A stretch of 64,000 nt of DNA, from positions 1-64,000 of the forward strand of contig CAZFBD010000005.1 of the NCBI GenBank assembly GCA_964517125.1, written 5' to 3'. Positions 1 through 10,035 of the stretch are shown in pieces. Origin of the DNA: SHLQ01 sp964517125. Its GTDB lineage: Bacteria > Actinomycetota > Acidimicrobiia > Acidimicrobiales > SHLQ01. The notes under the pieces are model-generated. The model did no database searches. It was not told the DNA's origin and worked only from the letters and a program-made list of their open reading frames with translations. The stretch's first letter is position 1. Every line of letters starts with the position of its first letter. A program made the translations under genes and the position numbers.

Positions 1-2297
<2,297 letters not shown>

Positions 2298-2323
2298 CCC
2301 TGCAGGCCCGATGACCTGAACGC

Positions 2324-2361
2324 AATGAACCCGGCCCACTCGGGCCGGGTTCATTCGTTTT
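2324..2361 (+). terminator. Rho-independent terminator after rpoC
   Basis: A perfect 14-bp stem (2324-2337 pairs with 2342-2355) with a 4-nt loop ACTC is followed by the T-rich tract CGTTTTGTT. It lies 26 nt past the rpoC stop and directly in front of the next gene. Confidence 0.9.
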
Positions 2362-2395
2362 GTTGACGCCTGGCGTTCTTGACCGATGGAACACT

Positions 2396-4153
2396 GTGAC
2401 TTTTGAGGCTTGGATCACCGTGGCCGTTCTGGCTGCCATGATTGCCGCGCTCGTGACGGGCCGCGTCTCACCACCGGTCGGCATCATCGGCGGCACGGCC
2501 GTGCTCTACGTCGCCGGAGTCACGTCGGCCGATCAGGCGTTCTCGGGGTTCGCAAACACCGCACCGATCACCGTGGCGGCCCTCTACGTCATTGCCGGTG
2601 CGATCGAGAAGACCGGTGCGATCCAACCCGTGGTACGCCTACTGCTTGGAAGCTCCCGCTCCGAACGCCGGGATCTGACGCGCCTCGTGGCACCGTCGGC
2701 GGTGTCCAGCGCCTTTCTGGCCAACACACCGATCGTTGCCATGCTGACCCCTGCGGTGACGAAATGGTCCGATGAGTCCGGCCGGTCGGCATCCACGTAT
2801 CTGATTCCGTTGTCTTACGGCACGATCCTTGGCGGCGCTGTGACGGTCATTGGAACCTCGACGAACCTCGTGGTCTCGGGGCTGCTGGAGGACGCCGGGC
2901 AGGAACCGCTGAAACTGTTCGAGCTGGCGCAGATCGGTCTGCCGATCGCCGTGGTTGGTCTCGCCATGATCGTGCTCCTGGCACCTCGGGTGCTGCCGGA
3001 ACGTCGTCGCCCTCGGGAAACCAACGCTGGCCGCAGCTTCACGGTGTCGATGACCGTTGTCCCTGGAGGACCGGTCGACGGCACCAGCGTTTCTGCAGCA
3101 GGGCTTCGAAACCTCTCTGGTGTGTTCCTGGCCGAGATCGACCGAGCGGGCGACGTGATCGCTCCCGTGCATCCCGAGCAGACGTTGCGCGGGGGAGACC
3201 GGCTGGTTTTTGTAGGACAGGTCGAGGACGTCGTGGATCTGCAGGGCACTCGGGGCCTGGAGCCCGCAGAGTCGGTGGCGATCGACGTGCTCGGAGCCGG
3301 TCGAGACACCGCCTTCTTCGAGGTTGTCCTGGGTGCCAGTTCGCCGCTCGTTGGCCGCACGCCGGCCGAAATGGACTTCCGAGCTCGCTACCAGGCTGCC
3401 GTCCTGGCCGTTCACCGCAGCGGCGAGCCGGTGCGCGAGAAGATCGGCAGCGCTCGGCTTCGAGTCGGCGACACGCTGCTCGTCGTCGCCGGCAAGGACT
3501 TCCGGGTTCGCTGGCGCGATGCGGGCGACTTCCTGCTGGTCTCACGGCTCGATGCGCCACTCCCGGCGACCACTCGGCAGGCTCCCTGGGCCGTGGCCGC
3601 CCTGCTGGTTGTGGTGCTGTTTCCGGTGTTCGAGATTCTGACGGTCACCCGGGCAACGATCTTCGCTGCGATCTGCCTCGTACTGGTGGGCGTCCTCCGG
3701 CCCCGGGAAGCACGCGACGCCGTGGACGTGAACGTCGTGCTGATGATCGGCGGCGCGTTTGGTCTGGGTGAAGCCGTGCGAAGCTCGGGACTCGCCGATC
3801 TGCTTGCGGACGCCATCTTCGACGGTCTGGGGTGGGCGGGTACCGCTGGTGCTGTGGTCGGTGTGGTCGTCGCCACGATGATCCTGACCGAGCTGATCAC
3901 GAATGCAGCTGCCGTCGCCCTGGTCTTTCCGATTGCTCTGGGCGTCGCCGAGCAGTCCGATCTGGATCCCCGGCTGCTGATGATCGGCGTGGCCGTAGCC
4001 GGCTCGGCCTCGTTCCTGACGCCGATCGGCTACCAGACCAACACGATGGTCTATGGGCCGGGTGGGTATCGGTTCACCGACTATCTGCGATTGGGCGTTC
4101 CGTTGTCCATACTCACGGTTGTGGGTGTGACCAGCCTCGTGTTGGCTGGCTGA
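2396..4153 (+). CDS. SLC13/DASS-type permease with RCK_C (TrkA-C) domains
   Basis: Probable inner-membrane carrier of anions or dicarboxylates, 585 aa. The N-terminal half has several hydrophobic segments and an NTAPITVAALYVIAGAIEKTGA stretch typical of the ion-transporter superfamily. Two soluble TrkA-C-like domains follow in the middle (around residues 215-300 and 305-385, with GGDRLVFVGQ and VGDTLLVVAGKDF). A second membrane half has ELITNAAAVALVFPIA and a TPIGYQTNTMVYGPGGY motif typical of SLC13 proteins. An in-frame TTG at 2360 would sit in the terminator tail, so GTG 2396 is preferred. The stop abuts the stop of the convergent gene with no base between them. Substrate unknown. Confidence 0.85.
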   Translation: MTFEAWITVAVLAAMIAALVTGRVSPPVGIIGGTAVLYVAGVTSADQAFSGFANTAPITVAALYVIAGAIEKTGAIQPVVRLLLGSSRSERRDLTRLVAPSAVSSAFLANTPIVAMLTPAVTKWSDESGRSASTYLIPLSYGTILGGAVTVIGTSTNLVVSGLLEDAGQEPLKLFELAQIGLPIAVVGLAMIVLLAPRVLPERRRPRETNAGRSFTVSMTVVPGGPVDGTSVSAAGLRNLSGVFLAEIDRAGDVIAPVHPEQTLRGGDRLVFVGQVEDVVDLQGTRGLEPAESVAIDVLGAGRDTAFFEVVLGASSPLVGRTPAEMDFRARYQAAVLAVHRSGEPVREKIGSARLRVGDTLLVVAGKDFRVRWRDAGDFLLVSRLDAPLPATTRQAPWAVAALLVVVLFPVFEILTVTRATIFAAICLVLVGVLRPREARDAVDVNVVLMIGGAFGLGEAVRSSGLADLLADAIFDGLGWAGTAGAVVGVVVATMILTELITNAAAVALVFPIALGVAEQSDLDPRLLMIGVAVAGSASFLTPIGYQTNTMVYGPGGYRFTDYLRLGVPLSILTVVGVTSLVLAG

Positions 4154-6114
4154 TCAGCGCCGCAGCGTCTCGCAGGTCATCGTCAGCACATCGGTTCCTG
4201 CGCCACCGGTGCAGGAGTCGGTGCCGAAGCCGCCGTCGAGGCGATCCTTGCCCCGGTTGCCCAGGAGCGTGTCCGCTCCCGTGTTGCCAGCGAGGCGGTC
4301 GGGGCCGCCCTGACCGGCGAGCATGTCGGCGCCCGGGCCACCCTTCAGACGATCTCGGCCGGCGCCACCAAGGAGGGTGTCGCGACCGCGGTCCCCGCTC
4401 AGGAGGTCGCGGCCATCGCCACCGATGAGGATGTCGCGGCCGTCGCCACCATGGAGTCGGTCTCGGGCGTCGTTACCGCACAGGATGTCGTTGCCGTCGA
4501 GGCCCCAGATGCGGTCGGTGCCGCCGAGGCCGACGATGACGTCGTCACCGTCGGTGCCGATGAGGATGTCGTCGCCCTCGGTGCCGACGAGGGTTGCCCG
4601 TACGCCGTTGCAGAACACGGCATCTTCAACAGCACCAGCAACCTCGGGGGTCACTGGAGCGGCCGGTTCTGCTTCGGGAGTGGGCGCAGGATCGTCGTCT
4701 GGTGTTGGTGCCGGCTCGGGATCGGGTTCCGGGGTGGGCTCGGGGTCCGGTTCTGGCGTGGGTTCCGGTTCTGGCGTGGGNNNNNNNNNNNNNNNNNNNN
4801 NNNNNNNNNNNNNNNNNNNNNNNNNNNNNNNNNNNNNNNNNNNNNNNNNNNNNNNNNNNNNNNNNNNNNNNNNNNNNNNNGTTCCGGGGTGGGCTCGGGG
4901 TCCGGTTCTGGCGTGGGTTCCGGTTCTGGCGTGGGTTCCGGTTCTGGTGTGGGCTCGGGTTCTGGCGTGGGCTCTGGTTCTGGTGTGGGCTCGGGTTCTG
5001 GTGTTGGTTCCGGCTCCGGCGTGGGCTCGGGCTCGGGCTCAGGTGCTGGTTCCGGCTGGGGAGCACGGTTTCCGCCAAGGACGTTGGCCTGGAAGAAGCC
5101 ATCCTGGGCCAGTCGGCGGGCGGCGTTGAGCGAGTCGGTGCTGGAGTCGAGCCACCAGTTGCAACGGGCGTTGCCGTTGGGAGCGTCGTCATAGTGGAAG
5201 TACAGGGCTGCCGCGAAGCGGTCCTTGTATTCGCCGCTCTTGAACAGGCTGCGGGCATCGTCGAACCAGTCGCCCTTCTGCCCGGCGTTTCCTTCGGGGG
5301 TGCCGAACTCGGCGACGATGAGTTGCTTTGATGGGTGCTTGCGAGCGAAGCGCATGAAGGGCTCGAGCCCGTCTTCGAGGGATTCCCACGTGTCGTTGTT
5401 GTCGCGGCAGGTGGCCCAGTTGTATTCCTGGACGCTGATGTAGTCGACGACATCGTCGCCCGGGTACCAGTTGTCGGCGACGCGGCGGTCATCGGGCCGG
5501 ATGTCGCCAACCTCGAAGGACCAGGCGGTCATGATCCAGGCGAAGCGAACGTTGTCGACGCCCTGCGACTCGAAGACATCGTGGAGCTTGCGGAAGGCTG
5601 CTCGGTAGTCATCGGAGTCGCCGAAGGACAGGTTCTTCTTGTGTTCGGGTTCGTGGTGGAAGCCGAGGATCATCGTGTCGCCGTATCGCTTCACACCATT
5701 GGCGAGGTCGAGCATCTCGTCGTGGATCTTGGACCCGGGCTGAGCGTTGGCGATGTCACGCCAGCGAACTTCCTGGCCGTTGTTGCGCTTCGGCTTGACC
5801 GATGCCATCAGCTGACGGTCACCGTCGCGGGCCCAGCGGTGCAGGCCCTTGTCCTGGCCAATCCCGTCGTCCCAGTCGCTGAAGGTGCGGACCATGGGCA
5901 GGGTCACGCCGAGCTGGTCCTCGAGACGTTCGAATGCGGTCTGGTTGGTGAGGCCGTTGACCGGGGCGGCATATGCACCGAAGGCGACGCCACCACCAAG
6001 CGCGTCGGCCCGGTTGTTGGCACCCACCGCCATCGCCACCGCAGCGAGCACCGCCGCAAACAGCACAAACACCATGCGAGAACGATTGTCTCGCAACGTG
6101 GTCACTCGTTGCAT
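4154..6114 (-). CDS. Secreted GH26-like glycanase with Pro-Glu linker and RTX repeats (interrupted by a scaffold gap)
   Basis: Secreted glycoside hydrolase. The N-terminus is a signal peptide (basic stretch, then VFVLFAAVLAAVAMAVGANNRADA). The catalytic domain (about residues 35-330) resembles GH26, with candidate acid/base Glu155 in LGFHHEPEH and nucleophile Glu269 in IVAEFGTPE. A linker of repeated PEPEPT units then runs into 100 Ns. Past the gap the linker resumes and leads into about 14 RTX nonapeptide repeats of the GGDGRD-x-L type, which bind calcium outside the cell. The two halves lie in different frames only because the N stretch has an arbitrary length; a true gap of length 2 modulo 3 joins them. 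ATG 6114 has a GGGAG Shine-Dalgarno. The RTX tail and linker suggest surface attachment or display. Substrate is inferred, not shown. Confidence 0.8.
4781..4880. other. Scaffold gap of 100 Ns inside the Pro-Glu linker coding repeat
   Basis: Exactly 100 Ns, the usual placeholder for an unknown gap. The bases on both sides are GGTTCCGG/GGTTCTGG-type 12-bp-class coding repeats, so the assembly probably broke in the repeat. Confidence 0.95.
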
Positions 6115-6146
6115 GTCTGAAACTCCCTGTCACTGTCGCCGGCGCC

Positions 6147-6174
6147 AGCCTACGACAATGTCACAGGAATGCAA
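6147..6174 (-). promoter_or_regulatory. Candidate promoter of the RTX glycanase gene
   Basis: On the minus strand TTGCAT (6169-6174) and TAGGCT (6147-6152) are spaced by 16 bp, about 33 nt before the start codon. Two direct copies of AATGTCACA (6157-6165 and 6186-6194, 29 bp apart) lie across and just upstream of it and could bind a regulator. No experimental support. Confidence 0.35.
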
Positions 6175-6206
6175 TGTCGTGTCGAAATGTCACACGTAGA
6201 GCGAAT

Positions 6207-7358
6207 TCACCGACCGAGAGGGTTCAACCACGGATCGTTGCTGATTTCGATCCATGCTTCATAACTCTCCGGAGAGGTGTCCACCCTCCAGTCGTTGTGA
6301 CCGAACGAGGTGAAGTCCTTGTCGAACCACACGATGGCATCGATCTCGGGGAACGTCTCCTCGAGAATTCTGGGGACCGACCGGATCCAGTCGGCCTTCG
6401 CTCCGGGTTCGGCCTCGGGTACGCCGGTTTCTCCGATCATGATCGGGAGACCCTTCGGCTCCGCCCATGCATAGAAGTCGGCGAAGATGTGTTCCAGGTC
6501 GACCCACTCCGGCGAGGTGGTGGTGGTCGGCCAGTTGTAGCCATCGGCGCACAACCAATCGACGTTGTCATCCCCCGGATACCACGGCTCGGGGTCGCCG
6601 CCATCCCAGAAGAGAAACTCGTTCGGGCACCAAACGAACTCGGCGTTCGTGGCACCGACCTCATCGAAGATGGTCCGAATGTGATTCCATGCAGCAACGT
6701 AGTCGGGGCCCGAATACACCCAATCCCGACGGCGGTTGCCGTCCATCTCCCACAGCCAGCGAAACAGCACCCGGCGATCGAGGTCGCGGACCGCTTCGGC
6801 CTGCGTCCGAATCCAGTCGTCGTGGTCTCCGGCGGCGATCTGGCGAGTGTCTGTTCCGTTCCACGAGATCATGAGGAGTCGGCCATCGTCGATGTGCATG
6901 AGGTCGTCGGCGGTCGGAATGGGCAGGTCCCAGGAGTGGAAGACATGCCCAATGTCGTACGCCCGACCCGCATCGGCCTCGATCTGGCGAAACCGTGGAG
7001 CTCGTTCCGCATTGCTCAGACCGGTGGAGAAGCCCAGAAGCGCACCCTCCACGTCCTCGCCCGGAACAGCGAACGACCAGGGGTCATCGGGGTCGCCGAG
7101 ACTGCGGGCATCGGTTTCGTCGGGCTCGGGTTCGTCGGACGCATCCGTCTCGTCGCTGGTTGCCGGGGGAGCGGTTGCCACGGTTGTGGTGGTCGGCTCT
7201 GGATCCGTGGTCGGTTGGATGGTTTCTGCCGTCGATCCACCACTGCATGCAGCGGCGAGAACGCTCAAGGTGAACAGTGCGCAAAGATGCCAGCGGCGGC
7301 GCGTCGATGACCAGTAGCCTTGACGCAGCGTCGACAACCGGTCGTGAAATTCCCACAT
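6207..7358 (-). CDS. GH26-like glycanase lipoprotein
   Basis: Predicted exported lipoprotein, 383 aa. The signal peptide ends in the lipobox LAAAC followed by GGS, so the mature protein would be lipid-anchored. A Thr/Pro/Asp/Glu-rich spacer comes next, then the catalytic domain. Candidate acid/base Glu204 lies in LFRWLWEMDG and nucleophile Glu310 in IMIGETGVPE; the spacing of 106 residues matches GH26. It shares domain type, a WYPGDD-x-VD motif and orientation with the neighbouring RTX glycanase but is clearly diverged. The frame stays open further upstream to 7844, but only ATG 7358 gives a sensible signal peptide. It is divergent from the polysaccharide operon at 7745, which suggests the enzymes act on that polymer. 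Confidence 0.78.
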   Translation of the reverse strand: MWEFHDRLSTLRQGYWSSTRRRWHLCALFTLSVLAAACSGGSTAETIQPTTDPEPTTTTVATAPPATSDETDASDEPEPDETDARSLGDPDDPWSFAVPGEDVEGALLGFSTGLSNAERAPRFRQIEADAGRAYDIGHVFHSWDLPIPTADDLMHIDDGRLLMISWNGTDTRQIAAGDHDDWIRTQAEAVRDLDRRVLFRWLWEMDGNRRRDWVYSGPDYVAAWNHIRTIFDEVGATNAEFVWCPNEFLFWDGGDPEPWYPGDDNVDWLCADGYNWPTTTTSPEWVDLEHIFADFYAWAEPKGLPIMIGETGVPEAEPGAKADWIRSVPRILEETFPEIDAIVWFDKDFTSFGHNDWRVDTSPESYEAWIEISNDPWLNPLGR

Positions 7359-7744
7359 GATGTGCTGCAAGCTCCAGATCGTCGGTAGGCGAGAAGCGTA
7401 GAGGCACATCGCCATGTGCGGGCCTCGGGTAACCCTGCTCCATCGGTTCGCCCCGAGACGCCGTGAGGGATGCAGACGTCGGTACCGACACGCACATGCC
7501 AACACTTCCGGCAGAAAGCCCTGACATGACCGCCACACTCGACCCAGCACGTGACATTCGGCACCAAGGTGAAACTTCCCGCCTGCGTCATACGTCACTA
7601 CTGGTGTCACCCTCCGAGGTTCAATGATGCGCAAGAATTGCTGGCTGCGTTTCGGTGGGATCTGCAGGTGATGGCTTCTAAACAGCGCTGTCGAAAGGCC
7701 GATTGACCATTCGGCACTGAAGTCTTGACCAAGACAGGAATCCC
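7359..7744. other. Divergent intergenic region between glycanase and polysaccharide operon
   Basis: 386 bp with no convincing gene; the open frames here are shadows. It must carry the promoters of both transcription units. The only clear structure is the inverted repeat at 7722-7735 next to the operon's ribosome-binding site. Confidence 0.5.
7722..7735. promoter_or_regulatory. Inverted repeat GTCTTG-AC-CAAGAC before the polysaccharide operon
   Basis: Perfect 6+2+6 palindrome ending one base before the AGGAA ribosome-binding sequence of the first operon gene. It could be an operator or a small hairpin near the start. Function is inferred. Confidence 0.4.
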
Positions 7745-9541
7745 ATGGACAACGAAGAACTCGAACTGGGCCACTACGGCCGCATTTTCCGACGTAGCTG
7801 GTGGATGATCGCCCTCGCCGTCGCGGCGTGTGTCCTCCTGGCATGGTTCTTCCTGCCGGCGCCCCGCGACTTCTACCAGTCGAACGTCTCGGTACTGCTT
7901 CGTCCCGGACAGGCCGACGTCGGCCGAATCCAGGACCCGATCAGCGAGGAGACCGAGGTCGGCATCGCCATCTCGCCACTCATTGGTTCGCAGGTCATCG
8001 AGGCGAGCGAGTGGCCGATCGACGATCCCGCACTCGACACCTGGCTCGAGAACCTTCTCGTGTCGGCATGCCTGGACACAGGCGCACTGATCGTCACCAC
8101 CGACTGCAACAGCCAGATCCTCGAGTTCTCCTACCGAGCCGACTCGGCCGAGGCTTCCGCTGGACTCGTCCAGCTGTCTGCACAGACCTACCTCGACTTC
8201 CGCATCAACCGCGAAGACGTGCTCGTGCAGAGCCAGGTCGACGACCTGTCCACCGTGCTTGCCGACCTCGACCTTCGCATCGACCGTGAAACGCAGGAGT
8301 TCGCCGCCGCAGAACCCGATTCCGTTGCAGCCACGCTGTCGGAGCTTCGCCTCCGTCGCCTCGAGAACGAAGCCTTCGATGTTCGCAGCCAGCTGACCGC
8401 CATCGAGAGCGTCCGCTCCGACGTTGGTGAACTGCTTGGCGACGCCTCCACCCCAATCGCCGATTCGTCGGGTATCCCGCGGCCCCTCGCACTCATGGCC
8501 GGTGCGCTCATTGGTCTGCTCGTCGGCGCATTCGCCGCCACGATGTCGGATCGTCTCGATCGTCGGCTTTCGAACGCCGCCGAAATCGAATCCGATCTGG
8601 GCGTTCCCGTGCTCGGCAACATCCCACGCATCACCGAGGACAGCCCGGCGCTGGTCACCGCCGTCAGCTCACACACCCCCGGTGCCGAAGCATTCCGCCG
8701 CCTCGCTGCGGCAGCCCTTGCCCCACGCAACGGCTACGTCGTCGACTCCATCACCGTCACGGGTGCAACCGAGAAGGAAGGCCGCACCACGGCCGCCGTC
8801 AACATGGCGCTGGCCCTCGCACAGTCGGGTCGCCACGTTCTGCTCGTTGCCGGTGACCGCCGCAACAACGCCATCGACCGGCTGTTTGGCCTCACCAACA
8901 ACCCGGGTCTCAACGACTTCCTCCGCTCCAGCGGCGACATCGACGCAGCACGCTCCATGCTTGCCCAGTCCGAGGAACGTCTGGGTATTCGTGTCGTGCC
9001 AACCGGCACCGGCTCGCCACCCCCACTGTCCAGCAGTGCACTCGCTGCCCTCCTTGCGGCAGCGAACGAGCGCAACATGATGGTCGTCTTCGACTCTCCT
9101 CCAGCGCTGACCCACGCCGATGGCCTGCAGCTGTCGTCGATCGCCGACGCCGTCTACATCGTCTCGGCGCTTGGCAAGACCCGCCGCAGCGAGCTCAACG
9201 AACTCCGCGTGCAGCTGCTCAACGTGCAGGCCGACCTGGCCGGCGCAATCATCAACCAGAGCAGCCGCCTTTCGCTTCTTCCAGCAGGCGCCGGAGAGAT
9301 CGGGCCCGGCTCGGTCCTCGTGCCCACCGGCGTTCCCGGAAACTCGCGCAGCCGCGACAACGACAAGGAGTCCGAACGACGCCTTGAGTCCCTGCACCAG
9401 ATGTCGTCCAACGGCGGCGCCCCAAACTCGCTCGTCAACCGGTCGGCAACACCACCCCAGGCATCCCCGACGTCCACGCTCGACGAAGCGGTTGAGTTTG
9501 CCGAAGAGATCCACGACGGCGGGTCAGGAGAGACCCTGTGA
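7745..9541 (+). CDS. Wzz-type chain-length determinant fused to a degenerate BY-kinase-like ATPase domain
   Basis: Inner-membrane regulator of polysaccharide chain length or export, 598 aa. A transmembrane segment near residues 19-36 is followed by an extracytoplasmic Wzz domain with a coiled-coil region, a second transmembrane segment near 243-262 (LALMAGALIGLLVGAFAA) and a cytoplasmic ATPase domain from about 290. The Walker A region reads GATEKEGRTT (340-349), so the usual Lys is Arg347. Walker A' is VLLVAGDRR and Walker B is MVVFDSPP. The C-terminal tail of about 60 residues has no tyrosine cluster, unlike active BY-kinases. ATG 7745 has an AGGAA Shine-Dalgarno. First gene of a seven-gene overlapping operon; its stop overlaps the next start in GTGA. 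Confidence 0.85.
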   Translation: MDNEELELGHYGRIFRRSWWMIALAVAACVLLAWFFLPAPRDFYQSNVSVLLRPGQADVGRIQDPISEETEVGIAISPLIGSQVIEASEWPIDDPALDTWLENLLVSACLDTGALIVTTDCNSQILEFSYRADSAEASAGLVQLSAQTYLDFRINREDVLVQSQVDDLSTVLADLDLRIDRETQEFAAAEPDSVAATLSELRLRRLENEAFDVRSQLTAIESVRSDVGELLGDASTPIADSSGIPRPLALMAGALIGLLVGAFAATMSDRLDRRLSNAAEIESDLGVPVLGNIPRITEDSPALVTAVSSHTPGAEAFRRLAAAALAPRNGYVVDSITVTGATEKEGRTTAAVNMALALAQSGRHVLLVAGDRRNNAIDRLFGLTNNPGLNDFLRSSGDIDAARSMLAQSEERLGIRVVPTGTGSPPPLSSSALAALLAAANERNMMVVFDSPPALTHADGLQLSSIADAVYIVSALGKTRRSELNELRVQLLNVQADLAGAIINQSSRLSLLPAGAGEIGPGSVLVPTGVPGNSRSRDNDKESERRLESLHQMSSNGGAPNSLVNRSATPPQASPTSTLDEAVEFAEEIHDGGSGETL

Positions 9542-10035
9542 GAAAGAAGGAAACACCCAACGAGGTTCTGGGGGCTGACGAACAGCTCACCGTTGGCCTG
9601 GTTGGGTCCTCGGGTGGGCACCTCGCCCACCTCCTGATTCTGAAGCCGTGGTGGGAAAACCACGATCGCTTCTGGGTCACGTTCGACATGCCCGACAGTC
9701 ACGACCTCCTCGAGTCCGAGCGGTGCGACTGGGCTCACTACCCAACGACCCGCAACATCCCGAACCTGCTCCGCAACTTCCGACTCGCACTGCGGGTCCT
9801 GCGGCGCGAACGCCCCGACGTGATCATCTCCACGGGCGCAGCGGTTGCGTTTCCCTTCTTCCTCCTCGGACGGATGATGGGCGTCAAAACGGTCTTCATC
9901 GAGGTCTACGACCGGATCGACCACGCGTCGCTCACGGCCCGCCTCTGTGCGCCGCTGTCCAGCAGCTTCCTCGTGCAGTGGGAAGACCAGCTCGTCTTCC
10001 ATCCACGAGCTGAGCTCATTGGAAGGTTGATGTGA
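9538..10035 (+). CDS. PssD/Alg14-like glycosyltransferase subunit
   Basis: Membrane-anchoring and acceptor-binding half of a split glycosyltransferase, 165 aa, about the normal length. The N-terminal VGLVGSSGGHLAHLLIL is the GGH motif of PssD/Alg14, followed by a Rossmann-like fold with PDVIISTGAAVAFPFFLLGRMMGVKTVFIEVYDR. GTG 9538 overlaps the upstream stop in GTGA and has GGAG about 8 nt before it. The stop overlaps the next gene, which begins with the PssE/Alg13 catalytic domain. Such pairs add a sugar to an undecaprenyl-linked sugar at the inner face of the membrane. Here the partner domain carries an unexpected sulfotransferase. Confidence 0.88.
   Translation: MRKKETPNEVLGADEQLTVGLVGSSGGHLAHLLILKPWWENHDRFWVTFDMPDSHDLLESERCDWAHYPTTRNIPNLLRNFRLALRVLRRERPDVIISTGAAVAFPFFLLGRMMGVKTVFIEVYDRIDHASLTARLCAPLSSSFLVQWEDQLVFHPRAELIGRLM

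Noticed and set aside
4323..5129. Plus-strand frames rich in Gly-Ser-Gly-Val repeats
   Set aside because: Antisense readings of the Pro-Glu linker; the minus strand carries signal peptide, catalytic domain and RTX repeats.
7265..7591. Open frames on the minus strand upstream of the lipoprotein start
   Set aside because: No homology-like features; the lipobox signal peptide places the start at 7358.
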